This document shows positions 24,482 through 33,595 of a DNA stretch of 64,000 nt, in pieces. The stretch's first letter is position 1. Each line of letters starts with the position of its first letter. This stretch comes from Paenibacillus lentus (GTDB lineage Bacteria; Bacillota; Bacilli; Paenibacillales; Paenibacillaceae). The notes beneath the pieces were generated by a model. That model had not been told where the DNA came from, searched no databases, and was given only the letters and a program-made list of their open reading frames with translations. A program made the translations under genes and the position numbers. Location: positions 2,542,001-2,606,000 of the forward strand of contig NZ_CP034248.1 of assembly GCF_003931855.1 (NCBI RefSeq), written 5' to 3'.

Positions 24482-25307
24482 TGGAAAATCAGGGCAAGAA
24501 CCCGACCCAGCAAGTCTCATCACTTGGGTCTTTGAAGACGGCACCTTCCATCCGGCAGCGAAAATTACGTCCGAGGGTCATTACAGTATCGTCACTGACC
24601 ACCTGGGTACCCCTGTGGAAATGTATGATGAGCACGGGGAACGGGTTTGGTCTTGCGAGCTCGACATCTACGGAAACGTAAGAAAGTTTATTCTTAAGGG
24701 CGATCACAACGCCTGTCCGTTCCGCTACCCGGGCCAATATGAGGACGTGGAGACCGGGCTGTATTACAACCGTTTCCGCTACTACTCGCCAAATGAAGGT
24801 ATGTACACACAGCAGGATCCGATTGGGTTGAATGGAGGCATACGCCTGTATGGGTATGTAGACGATCCGATTATTTGGGTGGACGTATTTGGGCTTAAGA
24901 AGAATGGTGGCAGTAATGGCGGTAATTCAACGCATTGTGGTACGACTGGAAACGATTCTGATACAAATAGCAAGCTTTCAAAGAATGCGGAGCTATTGCG
25001 TACAGGTGGAAACGATACTACTGTGTTTGTAAAAAGTAAGGCTGATGCAGACGCTTTATTAAAGAAAGCTTTTCCAGATTATCAAAAAGTAAGAGGGGTT
25101 GGCCCACAGGATGCTTCTGGCATTAGAAAAAAGACAAAAATGGATCGCTTTAAACAAGGTGGGGCTTATCATAAGGATTACGCAATAGATCCAAAAACAG
25201 GGCGGGTTCGTGGACATGCTGATAATAATGATCACGGAACCTTCCCACATATAAATATTAAAAGGAAAGATGGAAAAAAAGTATTAATAAACATTATTAG
25301 AAAGTAG
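24482..25307 (+). CDS. Orphan Rhs tip cassette T6 with His-rich toxin
   Basis: Core homology begins at about 24482 (GKSGQEPDPASLITWVFEDG), right after the IS3 relic, and runs to WVDVFGL (about 24896) with slightly different bases (SPNEGMYTQ, IGLNGG). There is no start codon or ribosome site at the left; the first internal Met is at 24615. The tip (about 135 residues) ends with FKQGGAYHKDYAIDPKTGRV, RGHADNNDHGTFPHINI and KRKDGKKVLINI. The H-x-D, GH and H...PHINI residues look catalytic or metal-binding, but I cannot name the family with confidence. It is followed by an immunity candidate. Confidence 0.7.
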
Positions 25308-25319
25308 GCAATTTTAACA

Positions 25320-25631
25320 ATGGCTAGTACTGAAAAATTTGTTCAATGGATTGAGAATGGAAAGCAATTGGGTAAGGTTTTTTCATTTGAATTAAATGGG
25401 AAAACATGCTGGTCGTCAGTCGGTATACAAAAATGGCAAGGGATATACAAAGTATACGTAGATGAAATCGAGGAAGAAAATATGGTTGCGGAAATATATT
25501 TAAGGGAGGAAATTAATCAATTTAATAATTTGAATGAAGCTCTAAATTTTATAGAGAAAAAAACTCGGACTAGTATAACGGATATGCAAATTTGTAAAGG
25601 ACAGAAAGTATTTAATCCTAATTTTGAATAG
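25320..25631 (+). CDS. Candidate immunity protein for toxin T6
   Basis: A 103-residue protein (MASTEKFVQWIENGKQLGKV...) starting 12 bases after the toxin stop. It has an acidic centre (YVDEIEEENMVAEIYL). The family is not recognised. The 3' part of this gene (from the internal ggaggaaattaatc, 25507) plus 350 bp downstream occurs again at 28158-29990, where it is a gene fragment interrupted by an IS. Confidence 0.68.
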   Translation: MASTEKFVQWIENGKQLGKVFSFELNGKTCWSSVGIQKWQGIYKVYVDEIEEENMVAEIYLREEINQFNNLNEALNFIEKKTRTSITDMQICKGQKVFNPNFE

Positions 25632-25647
25632 TAAACAAACAAGCTTC

Positions 25648-25673
25648 CTGAAACTAGAAGACTAGTTTTACTC
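25648..25673 (+). terminator. Terminator after the T6 immunity gene
   Basis: The stem aaactag / ctagttt with loop aaga is followed by tac and a T-poor tail. The duplicated copy at about 29758 keeps the hairpin in slightly altered form. Confidence 0.5.
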
Positions 25674-25828
25674 GTCAAGTAGACAATAAAAAAGTTCTTT
25701 TTAGGCGGTGATCGATTCCCGGAATTCTACTGGGGAAAGGTCGCCGCATTTTTCTGAAAGTGTTTATTGCTGTAGTTGATTTAATTAGCAATGGATCGGA
25801 ACTTGTAAACTGAATATCTACTTCAGTA

Positions 25829-26374
25829 GGTGATCACACCGCTTGCCCATTTCGCTATTAGCCCCGTGAATGCATGTACACGTAGCAGAATCCGATTGGA
25901 TTGGCTGGGAATAACCCTACATTTTATGGGTATGTACGAGATCCTAATGCGTGGGTGGATGAGTTTGGGCTAATGCCCTTCTGGAAATTGCTTAAATCTA
26001 CAGGTATGGGTCATCATCCGATGCCACGGGTTTATGCAAAAAAATATGGCTTTCCTTTATTGGGTACAAACTTCAATTCGCCATCTTGGTATCCATACGA
26101 ATTAGAGGGTTCTGATTTATTGCATAAGGAATTCCATGATGCGATTCGAAAAGAAGGAATCTCATTTAATGGTTCATTTAAAGGAACATCCGAAGAAGTT
26201 GTTGAAAAATTAAATAAGGCGTATAAGCCGTTTAAACAAAGGGGTTATATGAAAATTCCAAAAACAGGTGAAATTTTAGCTAAGAATGTAACAATTCAGG
26301 GAGCATTAAATAAGTCTTTAGAATGGGATAAGAAACAAAAAATTAAGATAGGAGCTATTCCTGTAATGAATTAA
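25829..26374 (+). pseudogene. Orphan Rhs tip cassette T7, degenerate core with GHH-like nuclease tip
   Basis: The core remnant GDHTACPFRY is followed by in-frame stops (tag in cgctattag; tag in acacgtag), then PIGLAGNNPTFYGYVRDPNAWVDEFGL. This core is diverged from the others (WVDEFGL rather than WVDVFGL). The tip is open from about 25901 to 26374. It includes TGMGHHPMPRVYAKKYG, SPSWYPYELEGSDLLHKEFH and FNGSFKGTSEE. The GHH motif recalls the SHH/GHH/AHH group of HNH-endonuclease-VII-like toxins (tentative). The last residues GAIPVMN are encoded by the end of IS110 copy 2, so the natural C-terminus and any immunity gene have been lost. Confidence 0.6.
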
Positions 26375-26463
26375 TATGAGATTTGAACAAAAAAAGCGCC
26401 TCCTGTATGCTGGGTCTTGGAATGCGAACCATTCACTGCCCTAATTAGAAGGAGGACGCTCAA

Positions 26464-27759
26464 ATGAAGTATAAGCTAAAAGAGAAACAGAATCAACGCA
26501 TTTTGGACATTACAGATCAAACTTTGGTTGTCGGTGCAGATATTGCAAAGGACACCCATGTTGCCAGAGCGATCGATTTTCGCGGAATCGAGCTTGGCAA
26601 AGACTGTGTATTTGAAAACAGCCGTAAGGGACTCTCGAAACTCGTATCGTGGATGAAGGCATTGCAGAGGCAGTACGCCAAAACAGATATTGTGTTTGGC
26701 ATTGAGCCCACCGGACACTACTGGTTTCCCCTGGCTGAGTTCTTGCAAGACAAGGGCATTCGTATCGTGGTCGTGAATCCTCATCATGTGCATAAGAGCA
26801 AGGAACTGGAGGATAACTCCCAGACTAAAAATGACTACAAGGATGCCAAAGTGATTGCGGATCTTGTCCGTAACGGTCACTATACCGAACCCCAACTACC
26901 GACTAGCGTTTACGCAGATTTGAGAATTCTCATGAATATGCGTGAGAAAACGATGGTCAGTTTGGGGCAAGTCCAAAGACGGATTCAAAACTGGCTCGAT
27001 CGGTTTTTCCCGGAGTTTAACAACGTCTTTAAGAGCTGGGAGGGCAAAGCCGCGCTCGTCACGTTGACTGAGTTTCCATTGCCGCAAGAGATCGTAGCCC
27101 TTGGCGCCACTGCGATCCTCGGGCGATGGAAGCAAGACGTACAGCGAGCCGTAGGGATAAAGCGAGCTGAAAAGCTTGTGGAAGCTGCCTCTGAATCCAT
27201 TGGACTCACAGAAGGTACCACTGCTGCTAAGTTAGAGTTACACACTTGGATGCAACAGTACGCCTTATTTACACAACAACTGGAAGAGATCATGAATCAA
27301 GTGGAGTTATTACTCAAACAGATTCCTGGCACACAGGAAATGCTCACTATTCCGGGTGTAGGAATCACGACACTTGCTGGCTTCCTAGCAGAAACCGGTG
27401 ACCTATCTCGGTATAGCCACGGTCAACAGATTATCCGTCTCGCGGGACTTAACCTGCGAGAAAACAGTTCTGGAAAGAAAAAGGGTCGAACGACGATCAG
27501 CAAACGAGGTCGATCACGTCTTCGAGCACTACTTTTCCGAGCCGTGTTGCCCATGGTGGCAAAGAACCCGGAGTTTAAAGCGATGCATCAGTATTATACG
27601 CAGCGCCAGGTCAATCCGTTGAAAAAGAAACAGTCTATTGTGGCGCTTTGTGGAAAACTGATTCGCATTTTACACACGTTAGGCACAAGGAAAATCGTAT
27701 ACAATGCCGCTGATGTCTTAGGACCGGTTCGCCGGACTCAGCTTCAGTTGGCTGCTTAA
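26464..27759 (+). CDS. IS110-family transposase/recombinase (copy 2)
   Basis: 431 residues, the same DEDD recombinase as at 20477 with one substitution (RRTQL near the C-terminus) and a few silent changes. RuvC-like Asp/Glu/Asp motifs and the C-terminal Tnp_20 domain are intact, so it is probably active. The same anti-Shine-Dalgarno hairpin (26395-26460) precedes it. Confidence 0.93.
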   Translation: MKYKLKEKQNQRILDITDQTLVVGADIAKDTHVARAIDFRGIELGKDCVFENSRKGLSKLVSWMKALQRQYAKTDIVFGIEPTGHYWFPLAEFLQDKGIRIVVVNPHHVHKSKELEDNSQTKNDYKDAKVIADLVRNGHYTEPQLPTSVYADLRILMNMREKTMVSLGQVQRRIQNWLDRFFPEFNNVFKSWEGKAALVTLTEFPLPQEIVALGATAILGRWKQDVQRAVGIKRAEKLVEAASESIGLTEGTTAAKLELHTWMQQYALFTQQLEEIMNQVELLLKQIPGTQEMLTIPGVGITTLAGFLAETGDLSRYSHGQQIIRLAGLNLRENSSGKKKGRTTISKRGRSRLRALLFRAVLPMVAKNPEFKAMHQYYTQRQVNPLKKKQSIVALCGKLIRILHTLGTRKIVYNAADVLGPVRRTQLQLAA

Positions 27760-28156
27760 ATCAATCACGTTCAGGTCGATAGACTCACTATATGCTTAGG
27801 ATCAATACAGAGACAATGGAAGCACGGATCAGCCGCAGGAACTATTCCATAAGGGCAACGACCCAGTAAAGGAGCGAGAAACAGCGTCCACCCCTTGAGA
27901 GGTAGAACGAAGGAATGTAAGGGCATAGACCCCGTGTGACATGGGAGGGTAAACCATCAAGGAAGTGTTGTGGATATCCAAGGTGCGATCATACGGAAAC
28001 CACTTTTTTTTGGAAAATCCATTCCAATCTCTGTTCCCGCACACTGCCGAAAGGAAATAAATTCAATAAACTTCCCGTTATATCCACCTCTCGAGGTAGT
28101 CAATGTTAAAATTCTAAGGAAATGTGAGAAAGAGCGAGAAAATATTAATTTATAGT
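27760..28156 (+). ncRNA. Right non-coding end of IS110 copy 2, candidate bridge/seeker RNA
   Basis: It repeats the roughly 395-bp structured-looking region after copy 1 with only about two base changes (ggatcagcc for ggattagcc; gaaacagcg for gaaacggcg). Conservation of a non-coding stretch beside a recombinase of this family supports an RNA role, not verified by folding. Confidence 0.45.
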
Positions 28157-28171
28157 GGGAGGAAATTAATC

Positions 28172-29633
28172 AATTTGAGCATTTTGCATTAACCTGAGCC
28201 CTTGCTAGACAAAGGTTTTCAAACATAAAAAAAGGACTTCACCCCAACTTGGAGAAGTTTTCAAGTGACAAAACAAGAAAACCCAAGGGGGAGAAGTCAC
28301 TATGTATATTCTACAAGAAAGTCTATTTTCCTTTGAAGAACTTCAAAAACTTGAATTTAAAGAACGTTTGCCTATCTTCTTCAGCGCCCTGGACTTACGG
28401 CCATATGCTAAAGAATTGAGAAGTCATTCACCCCGAGGTGCCGATGGGCACTGCCGACAAGGGATTCTTCGCGCATTGCTTGCAGCGCCACTGGAGAACA
28501 TGGATACATTTAGCGGCTTGCATCGTCGTCTGGATATGGATCTTCGTTTCCGTTACCAATGCGGACTCAGGCTTGATCGAAAAGCTCCATCAATCGCCAC
28601 ATTAAGCCGCGTTTTCACTGAGCTAACGAATAAGGGATTGGCAAAACGTCTGTTTGAGGATCTCGTCACACGCTGTAAGCAGGAAGGAATCATCGATGGA
28701 AGTCACGTGGCGATGGACAGCGCAGCGATCCATGCCTACGAGAAGAAACAGCCGAAGCGCAAAAGTGAGCTGACGGGGAATGCCAACTGGGGCGCGAAGT
28801 TTGACTCCTTTGGTAACAAGGTCAAGTGGTTCGGCTATAAGCTTCATCTTGCTGTCGACACCGCTAGCGAACTGCCCCTGGCCCTCTCGGTTACACCGGC
28901 TCATGTCAATGACGGTGATCTGGCACCCGCTCTCATGGAACAAGTGGCTGCCGATGCGAAAGTGAAGTTCTTTGTGTTTGATGCTGGGTATGACCAACTT
29001 AAAAACTATGAAGCGGCACGGAAGCTCAAAGCGCAAGCGATTATCCCGATGAATCTTCGCAATGAGAAGGAACCGCCTGCAGGTATAACATCTAACGGTA
29101 CACCTTGCTGCTCCATGGGTTTTGCCATGACATACTGGGGAGTAGATGGCGATCACCTGAAATTCCGGTGTCCCCATGCGACCGGCAAGGTGGATTGTCC
29201 GCTGGGGATGGCAGCCTGTTCATCTTCCAACTATGGAATGGTGCTCAAGGTTGATACAAAAAGCGATTTGCGCCGTTATTCAAGTCCGCACCGGAACACG
29301 AAACGTTGGCAAGAACTTTACAAAGAAAGAACGAGTGTAGAACGCTGCAACTCCCGAATGAAAACCTATTTGACCGCAGACGCCATGCATGTTTGGGGCA
29401 TAGAGAAAGTCATAACTCACCAATATTTAAATGCAATTGTATTGCTGGCTTCTGCCCTGGCAATGGCTCAGAAATACAGAAAAGTCGCTGCTTAAAATTT
29501 TGAATGCGCAGAAAATTCTGCAGGTCTGCCCATTTTTGAAAACCGAGTGGATTTAGCTGAAAATGCACCACCAACTAGGTCTAGGTTCTGCTATTCAATT
29601 CTCAAATAGGGAATTATGCAAAATGCTCAATTT
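28172..29633 (+). mobile_element. DDE insertion sequence with 13-bp inverted repeats and AATTT duplication
   Basis: The element spans 28177-29628 (1452 bp) and begins GAGCATTTTGCAT and ends ATGCAAAATGCTC, a perfect 13-bp inverted repeat. AATTT occurs on both sides (28172-28176 and 29629-29633) and only once in the uninterrupted copy at about 25520. This fixes the boundaries and a 5-bp target duplication directly from the sequence. Confidence 0.93.
28302..29495 (+). CDS. DDE transposase of the 1452-bp element
   Basis: 397 residues with a Tnp_1-type DDE core: DGSHVAMDSAAIHAYEKKQ (first Asp), KFFVFDAGYDQLKNYEA (second Asp) and KERTSVERCNSRMKTYL (Glu in the E-R motif). The N-terminal region LDLRPYAKELRSHSPRGADG resembles DUF772-type transposase N-termini. 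The group (IS1182-like, IS5-like or other) cannot be set reliably by eye. Start at ATG 28302, preceded by aagggggagaagtc. Confidence 0.88.
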   Translation: MYILQESLFSFEELQKLEFKERLPIFFSALDLRPYAKELRSHSPRGADGHCRQGILRALLAAPLENMDTFSGLHRRLDMDLRFRYQCGLRLDRKAPSIATLSRVFTELTNKGLAKRLFEDLVTRCKQEGIIDGSHVAMDSAAIHAYEKKQPKRKSELTGNANWGAKFDSFGNKVKWFGYKLHLAVDTASELPLALSVTPAHVNDGDLAPALMEQVAADAKVKFFVFDAGYDQLKNYEAARKLKAQAIIPMNLRNEKEPPAGITSNGTPCCSMGFAMTYWGVDGDHLKFRCPHATGKVDCPLGMAACSSSNYGMVLKVDTKSDLRRYSSPHRNTKRWQELYKERTSVERCNSRMKTYLTADAMHVWGIEKVITHQYLNAIVLLASALAMAQKYRKVAA

Positions 29634-29939
29634 AATAATTTGAATGAAGCTCTAAATTTTATAGAGAAAAAAACTCGGACTAGTATAACGGATATGCAAA
29701 TTTGTAAAGGACAGAAAGTATTTAATCCTAATTTTGAATAGTAAACAAACAAGCTTCCTAAAACTAGAAGTCTAGTTTTACTTGTTAAGTAGACAATAAA
29801 AAAGTTCTTTTTAGGCGGTGATCGATTCCCGGAATTCTACTGGGGAAAGGAAAGGTCGCCGCATTTTTCTGAAAGGTGTTTATTGCTGTAGTCGATTTAA
29901 TTAGCAATGGATCGGAACTTGTAAACTGGATATCTACTT

Positions 29940-30217
29940 CAGTAGGCGATCACACCGCTTGCCCATTTCGCTATTAGCCCCGTGAATGCATGTACACACA
30001 GCAGGATCCGATTGGGTTGGCTGGAGGCATACGCTTGTATGGGTATGTGGACGATCCGATTATTTGGGTGGACGTGTTTGGGCTTAAGAAGAATGGTGGC
30101 GGTAAGGGCGGTAAACAAACGCGTTGTAGTGCTGGTGATACAGATGATTACGGTGAGTGGTTGTTCAACAAACGGGCCAGATTATTGAAATTTTCAGGGG
30201 GTTGGAATAATGAATGA
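29940..30217 (+). pseudogene. Orphan Rhs tip cassette T8, stub
   Basis: The degenerate core start is shared with T7 (ggcgatcacaccgcttgccc, stop in cgctattag) but switches at tgcatgtacacacagcagg to the standard core end [13 protein letters not shown] through [13 protein letters not shown]. This is a visible recombination joint. The tip is only about 30 residues (GEWLFNKRARLLKFSGGWNN) and ends at the MepB start, so the toxin is deleted or reduced to a fragment. Confidence 0.65.
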
Positions 30218-30477
30218 CTTTTATACGGCATTAAATTATGTAGATAAAATGATCTACGAGCCAAATGACTTAACTGTAAAGTCGGTTCAAGAAGAAAAGC
30301 AAAATTCTAAGTATGGTGCTGGTACATTTCAATTATCCTCGAGAACAGTTCGTTTCAGAGTTGCAAATATAACCCCCACCAAAGTAGGGCAGTTTGTTGC
30401 ATTTTGGGAAAAGGACATGAATAATAAAAAGTCAACCTTACTTATACGAGGAAGCCCCTGATTTATTAGTTATAACT
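30210..30477 (+). pseudogene. MepB-family gene, 5' half, cut by IS1182-like copy 1
   Basis: It reads MNDFYTALNYVDKMIYEPND, then YGAGTFQLSSRTVRFRVANI and TPTKVGQFVAFWEKD, as in MepB-family proteins of unknown function. A one-base slip near aataataaaaagtc moves the continuing family sequence (LYEEAPDLLVIT) to the next frame. Coding similarity runs up to the IS boundary at 30478. The 3' half lies at 39885-40134 on the opposite strand. A gagggggttgg-type ribosome site precedes the ATG. Confidence 0.85.
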
Positions 30478-32022
30478 CAGACTGTTGAAAAAGCCCCTAT
30501 CTAGATCACATTACCGCGTTAATTTGGTATAATATAGGTAATATATTGAAAGTGTGGTGTGCGAATTGCCTAACATTCAACAAGATAGAAATCAAATTGA
30601 ATTGGTTAGTATAGATATGCTTGTACCAAAAGATCATTTACTACGAATCATTGATGAAAACGTAGATTTTTCATTTATTACGGAGATGACTCGCCCCTAC
30701 TATCACGGCACATTAGGGAGGCCTCCAATTCACCCGATTCGCCTTTTCAAAATGATGCTGATTGGTTATTTGTATGGCATTCACTCCGAAAGGCAATTAG
30801 AGCAAGAAATTAAAACGGACGTAGCCTACCGCTGGTTCCTCGGTCTAGGCTTAACGGATCCTGTGCCGGATCACTCGACGATTAGTTACAACCGTAATGT
30901 GCGATTCAAAGGATCTACCATTTTTCAAGACATTTTTGACGAAGTAGTCCGTTTGGCCATCCGTCATAACATGGTAGGGGGACGTGTTCTCATTACTGAT
31001 TCAACGCACATCCAAGCTAACGCGAATAAAAATCGTTCATCGATGCAAGTTGTGACGGAAACGCCCCTTGAATATTTAAAAGAATTGGAGACAGCTGTTA
31101 ATCAAGAACGAGAGCGTCATGGAAAAAAGCCGCTGCCGCCCGTGAAAAACGAAACGATTGAAAAAAAACTGCGAGTGAGTAACACCGATCCAGAAAGTGG
31201 CTTTATGAAGCGTAAAGGCAAACCCGAAGGGTTTTATTATTTGGATCATCGTACAGTCGATCACAAATTCAATCTCATTACGGATGTCCATGTTACCCCT
31301 GGAAATGTGAATGACTCAACCGTTTATATAGAAAGACTTCAAAGACAGATCGATACATTTGACTTTCACAATACGTTAGAAGCTGTTGCTTTGGATTCAG
31401 GATATATGACGCCCTACATATGCAAAAAAACAAGCGAGATGGGTATTTTCAGTGTCATCGCTACTCGTAATGCCCCTACAGCAGAGGGGACTATACCCAA
31501 AGAAGAGTTTTCCTATGACCCGCAACAAGACGCTTATATATGTCCCAATGGATCTAAGCTGACTTACCACACAACTAATCGCAATGGATACAAAGAATAT
31601 ATGTCCAACCCTGACTTATGTGGCCAATGCCCATTATTGGATAGCTGTACATCAAGCAAAAATCGTAAACGTAAAATTCAGCGGCATGTTTGGGAAGGGT
31701 TTAAAGAGCGAGTAGAAGCGAATTACCGTAGCTCTTCAGGACAGATCTTGTATAAGCTCCGTTGTAAAACAGTTGAGCGAAGCTTCGCGGATGCCAAAGT
31801 GCTCCATGGGCTTCGCATTTCCCGTTTGCGTGGCCGGGAAAAAGTGCAGGAACAAGCACTGATGACTGCCATAGTGCAGAACATTAAGAAAATAGCAAGG
31901 CACCTAGCCAAGCTTTTTTCTCGTACAAACGGGAACTCACCTTATATTTTAATCCTTTCGATTCTGGATTTCCGTGGAAAGTATGTTTTCTTGCATAGAA
32001 AATCAATTACTTCAACAGTCTG
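30471..32022 (+). mobile_element. IS1182-like element, copy 1 (1545 bp), with flanking 7-bp TATAACT
   Basis: The element is 30478-32022, with ends CAGACTGTTGAA and TTCAACAGTCTG (12-bp perfect inverted repeat). The left flank TATAACT (30471-30477) is the same 7-mer that, on the minus strand, follows the 3' end of copy 2 (40128-40134). The right flank, atttcct, instead resembles, inverted, the outer flank of copy 2 (agaaaat). The flanks are thus swapped between copies. Confidence 0.9.
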
Positions 32023-32023
32023 A
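30554..32023 (+). CDS. IS1182-family transposase (copy 1)
   Basis: 489 residues: DUF772-type N-terminal domain ([20 protein letters not shown], then [17 protein letters not shown]), a catalytic DDE core with [16 protein letters not shown] and [15 protein letters not shown], a [13 protein letters not shown] / [10 protein letters not shown] zinc-ribbon-like insert, and the Glu region [20 protein letters not shown]. It starts at GTG 30554 or 30557. The stop codon TGA is completed by the first base outside the element (tg|a), so the reading frame end depends on where the element lands. Confidence 0.93.
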   Translation: MVCELPNIQQDRNQIELVSIDMLVPKDHLLRIIDENVDFSFITEMTRPYYHGTLGRPPIHPIRLFKMMLIGYLYGIHSERQLEQEIKTDVAYRWFLGLGLTDPVPDHSTISYNRNVRFKGSTIFQDIFDEVVRLAIRHNMVGGRVLITDSTHIQANANKNRSSMQVVTETPLEYLKELETAVNQERERHGKKPLPPVKNETIEKKLRVSNTDPESGFMKRKGKPEGFYYLDHRTVDHKFNLITDVHVTPGNVNDSTVYIERLQRQIDTFDFHNTLEAVALDSGYMTPYICKKTSEMGIFSVIATRNAPTAEGTIPKEEFSYDPQQDAYICPNGSKLTYHTTNRNGYKEYMSNPDLCGQCPLLDSCTSSKNRKRKIQRHVWEGFKERVEANYRSSSGQILYKLRCKTVERSFADAKVLHGLRISRLRGREKVQEQALMTAIVQNIKKIARHLAKLFSRTNGNSPYILILSILDFRGKYVFLHRKSITSTV

Positions 32024-32330
32024 TTTCCTACATTTAGTTCAGGGCTATAAAGGTAATTTTTAAGGACTAAATGTATTTCCTCCATCTAGATCACAGCATT
32101 TTACCTAATCTGCCTGCATAGCTCATTTCTAACTGTACGAAATACAGCTAGTTTGTGCTTTCACCGGTAAACAACGGATTCTAAATGTAACAAATACAGT
32201 TAGTATGAGCTAACTGGCTAACAATGGATAGTCCGGTGGATACCCAATAAAGAAAACGAATGGCGGACAACGCAACAACAGCAGCAGTAGTGAAACAGTA
32301 GGCAGTGTAAAAGTGAGCCGACCGCGTCAT
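32023..32330. other. Intergenic region with short dispersed repeats
   Basis: No gene is supported. Two related blocks, ctaactgtacgaaatacagctag and ctaaatgtaacaaatacagttag-like (quoted in part), occur at about 32130 and 32178. They resemble a small dispersed intergenic repeat. Confidence 0.4.
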
Positions 32331-32633
32331 GCAGCGAGACACCGCGTGCTGGAAGCTGCGCTTAGCGAATAGAAATTAACAGAAAGTAACAATATCGAAC
32401 AATAAAGTAATGCACCAACGAGGCAATGCGGGTAGCGAGGCAACATGGGTAACGGGGTAACGTGGGTAATGAAACGCGAAGTACAAGTAACAAATCTCAA
32501 GCCCATTGAAGCTGCTGCGATGCCTCCCCCATCGTCGATCAGTACACCTACGCCAGCGGCAGCTCCAAACCATTGAACAGAACAAATCGCAAACAGTACA
32601 ACTATAAAGCACGCTACGTAGACGAGCAACATT

Positions 32634-32850
32634 CGGCAAGCAGCAACTACGCAGACAAGCATCAATCTTGCGGGCAAGCAGCTACTACGCAGACAAGCAT
32701 CAATCTTGCGGGCAAGCAGCTACTACGCAGACAAGCATCAATCTTGCGGGCAAGCAGCAACTACGCAGACAAGCATCAGTCTTGCGGGCAAGCAGCAACT
32801 ACCCAGACCAGCAATAATCATACAGACAAGCAGCAATGCAGCAATTACGC
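32634..32850. repeat. 38-bp tandem repeat
   Basis: gcagacaagc recurs at 32651, 32689, 32727 and 32765, exactly 38 bases apart. The unit includes atcaatcttgcgggcaagca, with a degenerate further copy to about 32845. The repeats abut without unique spacers, so this is a minisatellite and not CRISPR. Confidence 0.9.
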
Positions 32851-32878
32851 AGAGTAAACATCCTGGTGCCCAAGGAGT

Positions 32879-33595
32879 TTACTTCTGCATTCTACTGAGA
32901 ATGGTGCCAAGTGTTCCGATATCGATCGGATCGGTTGCCTTCCATTCTGGACTGATTCCGGCGTTTGCAATGAGCCATTCGCGGCCGTTTTCTTTCCAGT
33001 TCTTTGTTTTTCCTGGATCGGCCGGGTCTGGCTGTATGTCTCCCTTAGGCTTCAAGCTCAAAAATTGAGCAATACCGTTCACATGTCCTTTGACGATGGC
33101 TTCAATGACCTCCTGCTGCTTTAGCTTGCTTGCATCGTTAGCTACATCAATGAACAAATTCTCTGTCAGTACCGCAGGCATTTTGCTTTCTCTAAGCATA
33201 TGAAGATTTTTGGTCTTCTGGCCCCTGTCCGTAACATTATAAGGCTTGAGTTCCGTCATAATTGCGTTATGCAGTACATCTTGTAAAGATTTCGATGCCG
33301 CAGATGCCGAAGTATAGCGGAAAGACTCGAATCCTCCAGCACCGCCCCCGGCGTTACAGTGAACGGAAATGAGGATATTTGCACCCGCCTGGTTGGCTTT
33401 GTTGGTACGTTCTTTTAAGGTGACGTCTGCATCTGTCGTGCGTGTGAGCAGCACCTTTACATCCGCGTACTGAGCTTCAAGTTGTTGCTTCATAGCGAGA
33501 GATATGCGGAGCGTGATATCCTTTTCCTTCAATCCATTACCAACCGCCCCCGGATCTTTGCCTCCATGCCCCGCGTCAATCCATACCGTTGTCAT
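32879..33595 (-). CDS. N-acetylmuramoyl-L-alanine amidase, phage-type endolysin
   Basis: A 238-residue Amidase_3-fold enzyme that cleaves the MurNAc-L-Ala bond. It has VWIDAGHGGKDPGAVGNG (zinc His and adjacent Glu region), LLTRTTDADVTLKERTNKAN, NILISVHCNAGGG (second zinc His) and PAVLTENLFIDVANDA (catalytic Glu). A C-terminal extension (WKENGREWLIANAGIS) is probably for wall binding. No signal peptide, so release relies on a holin, and a holin gene overlaps its start. Gene order XhlA-like, holin, amidase on the minus strand is a complete phage/PBSX-like lysis cassette. Confidence 0.9.
   Translation of the reverse strand: MTTVWIDAGHGGKDPGAVGNGLKEKDITLRISLAMKQQLEAQYADVKVLLTRTTDADVTLKERTNKANQAGANILISVHCNAGGGAGGFESFRYTSASAASKSLQDVLHNAIMTELKPYNVTDRGQKTKNLHMLRESKMPAVLTENLFIDVANDASKLKQQEVIEAIVKGHVNGIAQFLSLKPKGDIQPDPADPGKTKNWKENGREWLIANAGISPEWKATDPIDIGTLGTILSRMQK

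Larger units (their letters stand above)
26350..28156 (+). mobile_element. IS110-family element, copy 2, at the end of toxin T7
   Basis: It is near-identical to copy 1 along about 1.8 kb, including both non-coding ends. The left flank is toxin T7. The right flank is ggaggaaattaatcaattt, which in intact form lies inside the T6 immunity gene (25507). The two flanks therefore come from different original insertion sites, as expected if two IS110 copies recombined with each other. Confidence 0.85.
28158..29990 (+). repeat. Second copy of the T6-immunity 3' end and following spacer, interrupted by an IS
   Basis: 28158-28176 plus 29629-29990 reproduce 25507-25880 at about 95 percent identity: the 3' end of the immunity gene, its stop, the hairpin, the spacer (ggcggtgatcgattcccgg...), and the degenerate ggcgatcacaccgcttgccc core remnant. 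The 28177-29628 insertion splits it. There is one small insertion (aaagg) and scattered substitutions. Confidence 0.85.

Noticed and set aside
32634..32850. CRISPR array
   Set aside because: Units are contiguous with no unique spacers; same for the 22-bp and 59-bp arrays at 41696 and 50600.
32573..32857. Repetitive 94-codon open frame (ADKHQSCGQAATTQT...)
   Set aside because: It is produced by the 38-bp tandem repeat, has no ribosome site, and the encoded repeat looks arbitrary.
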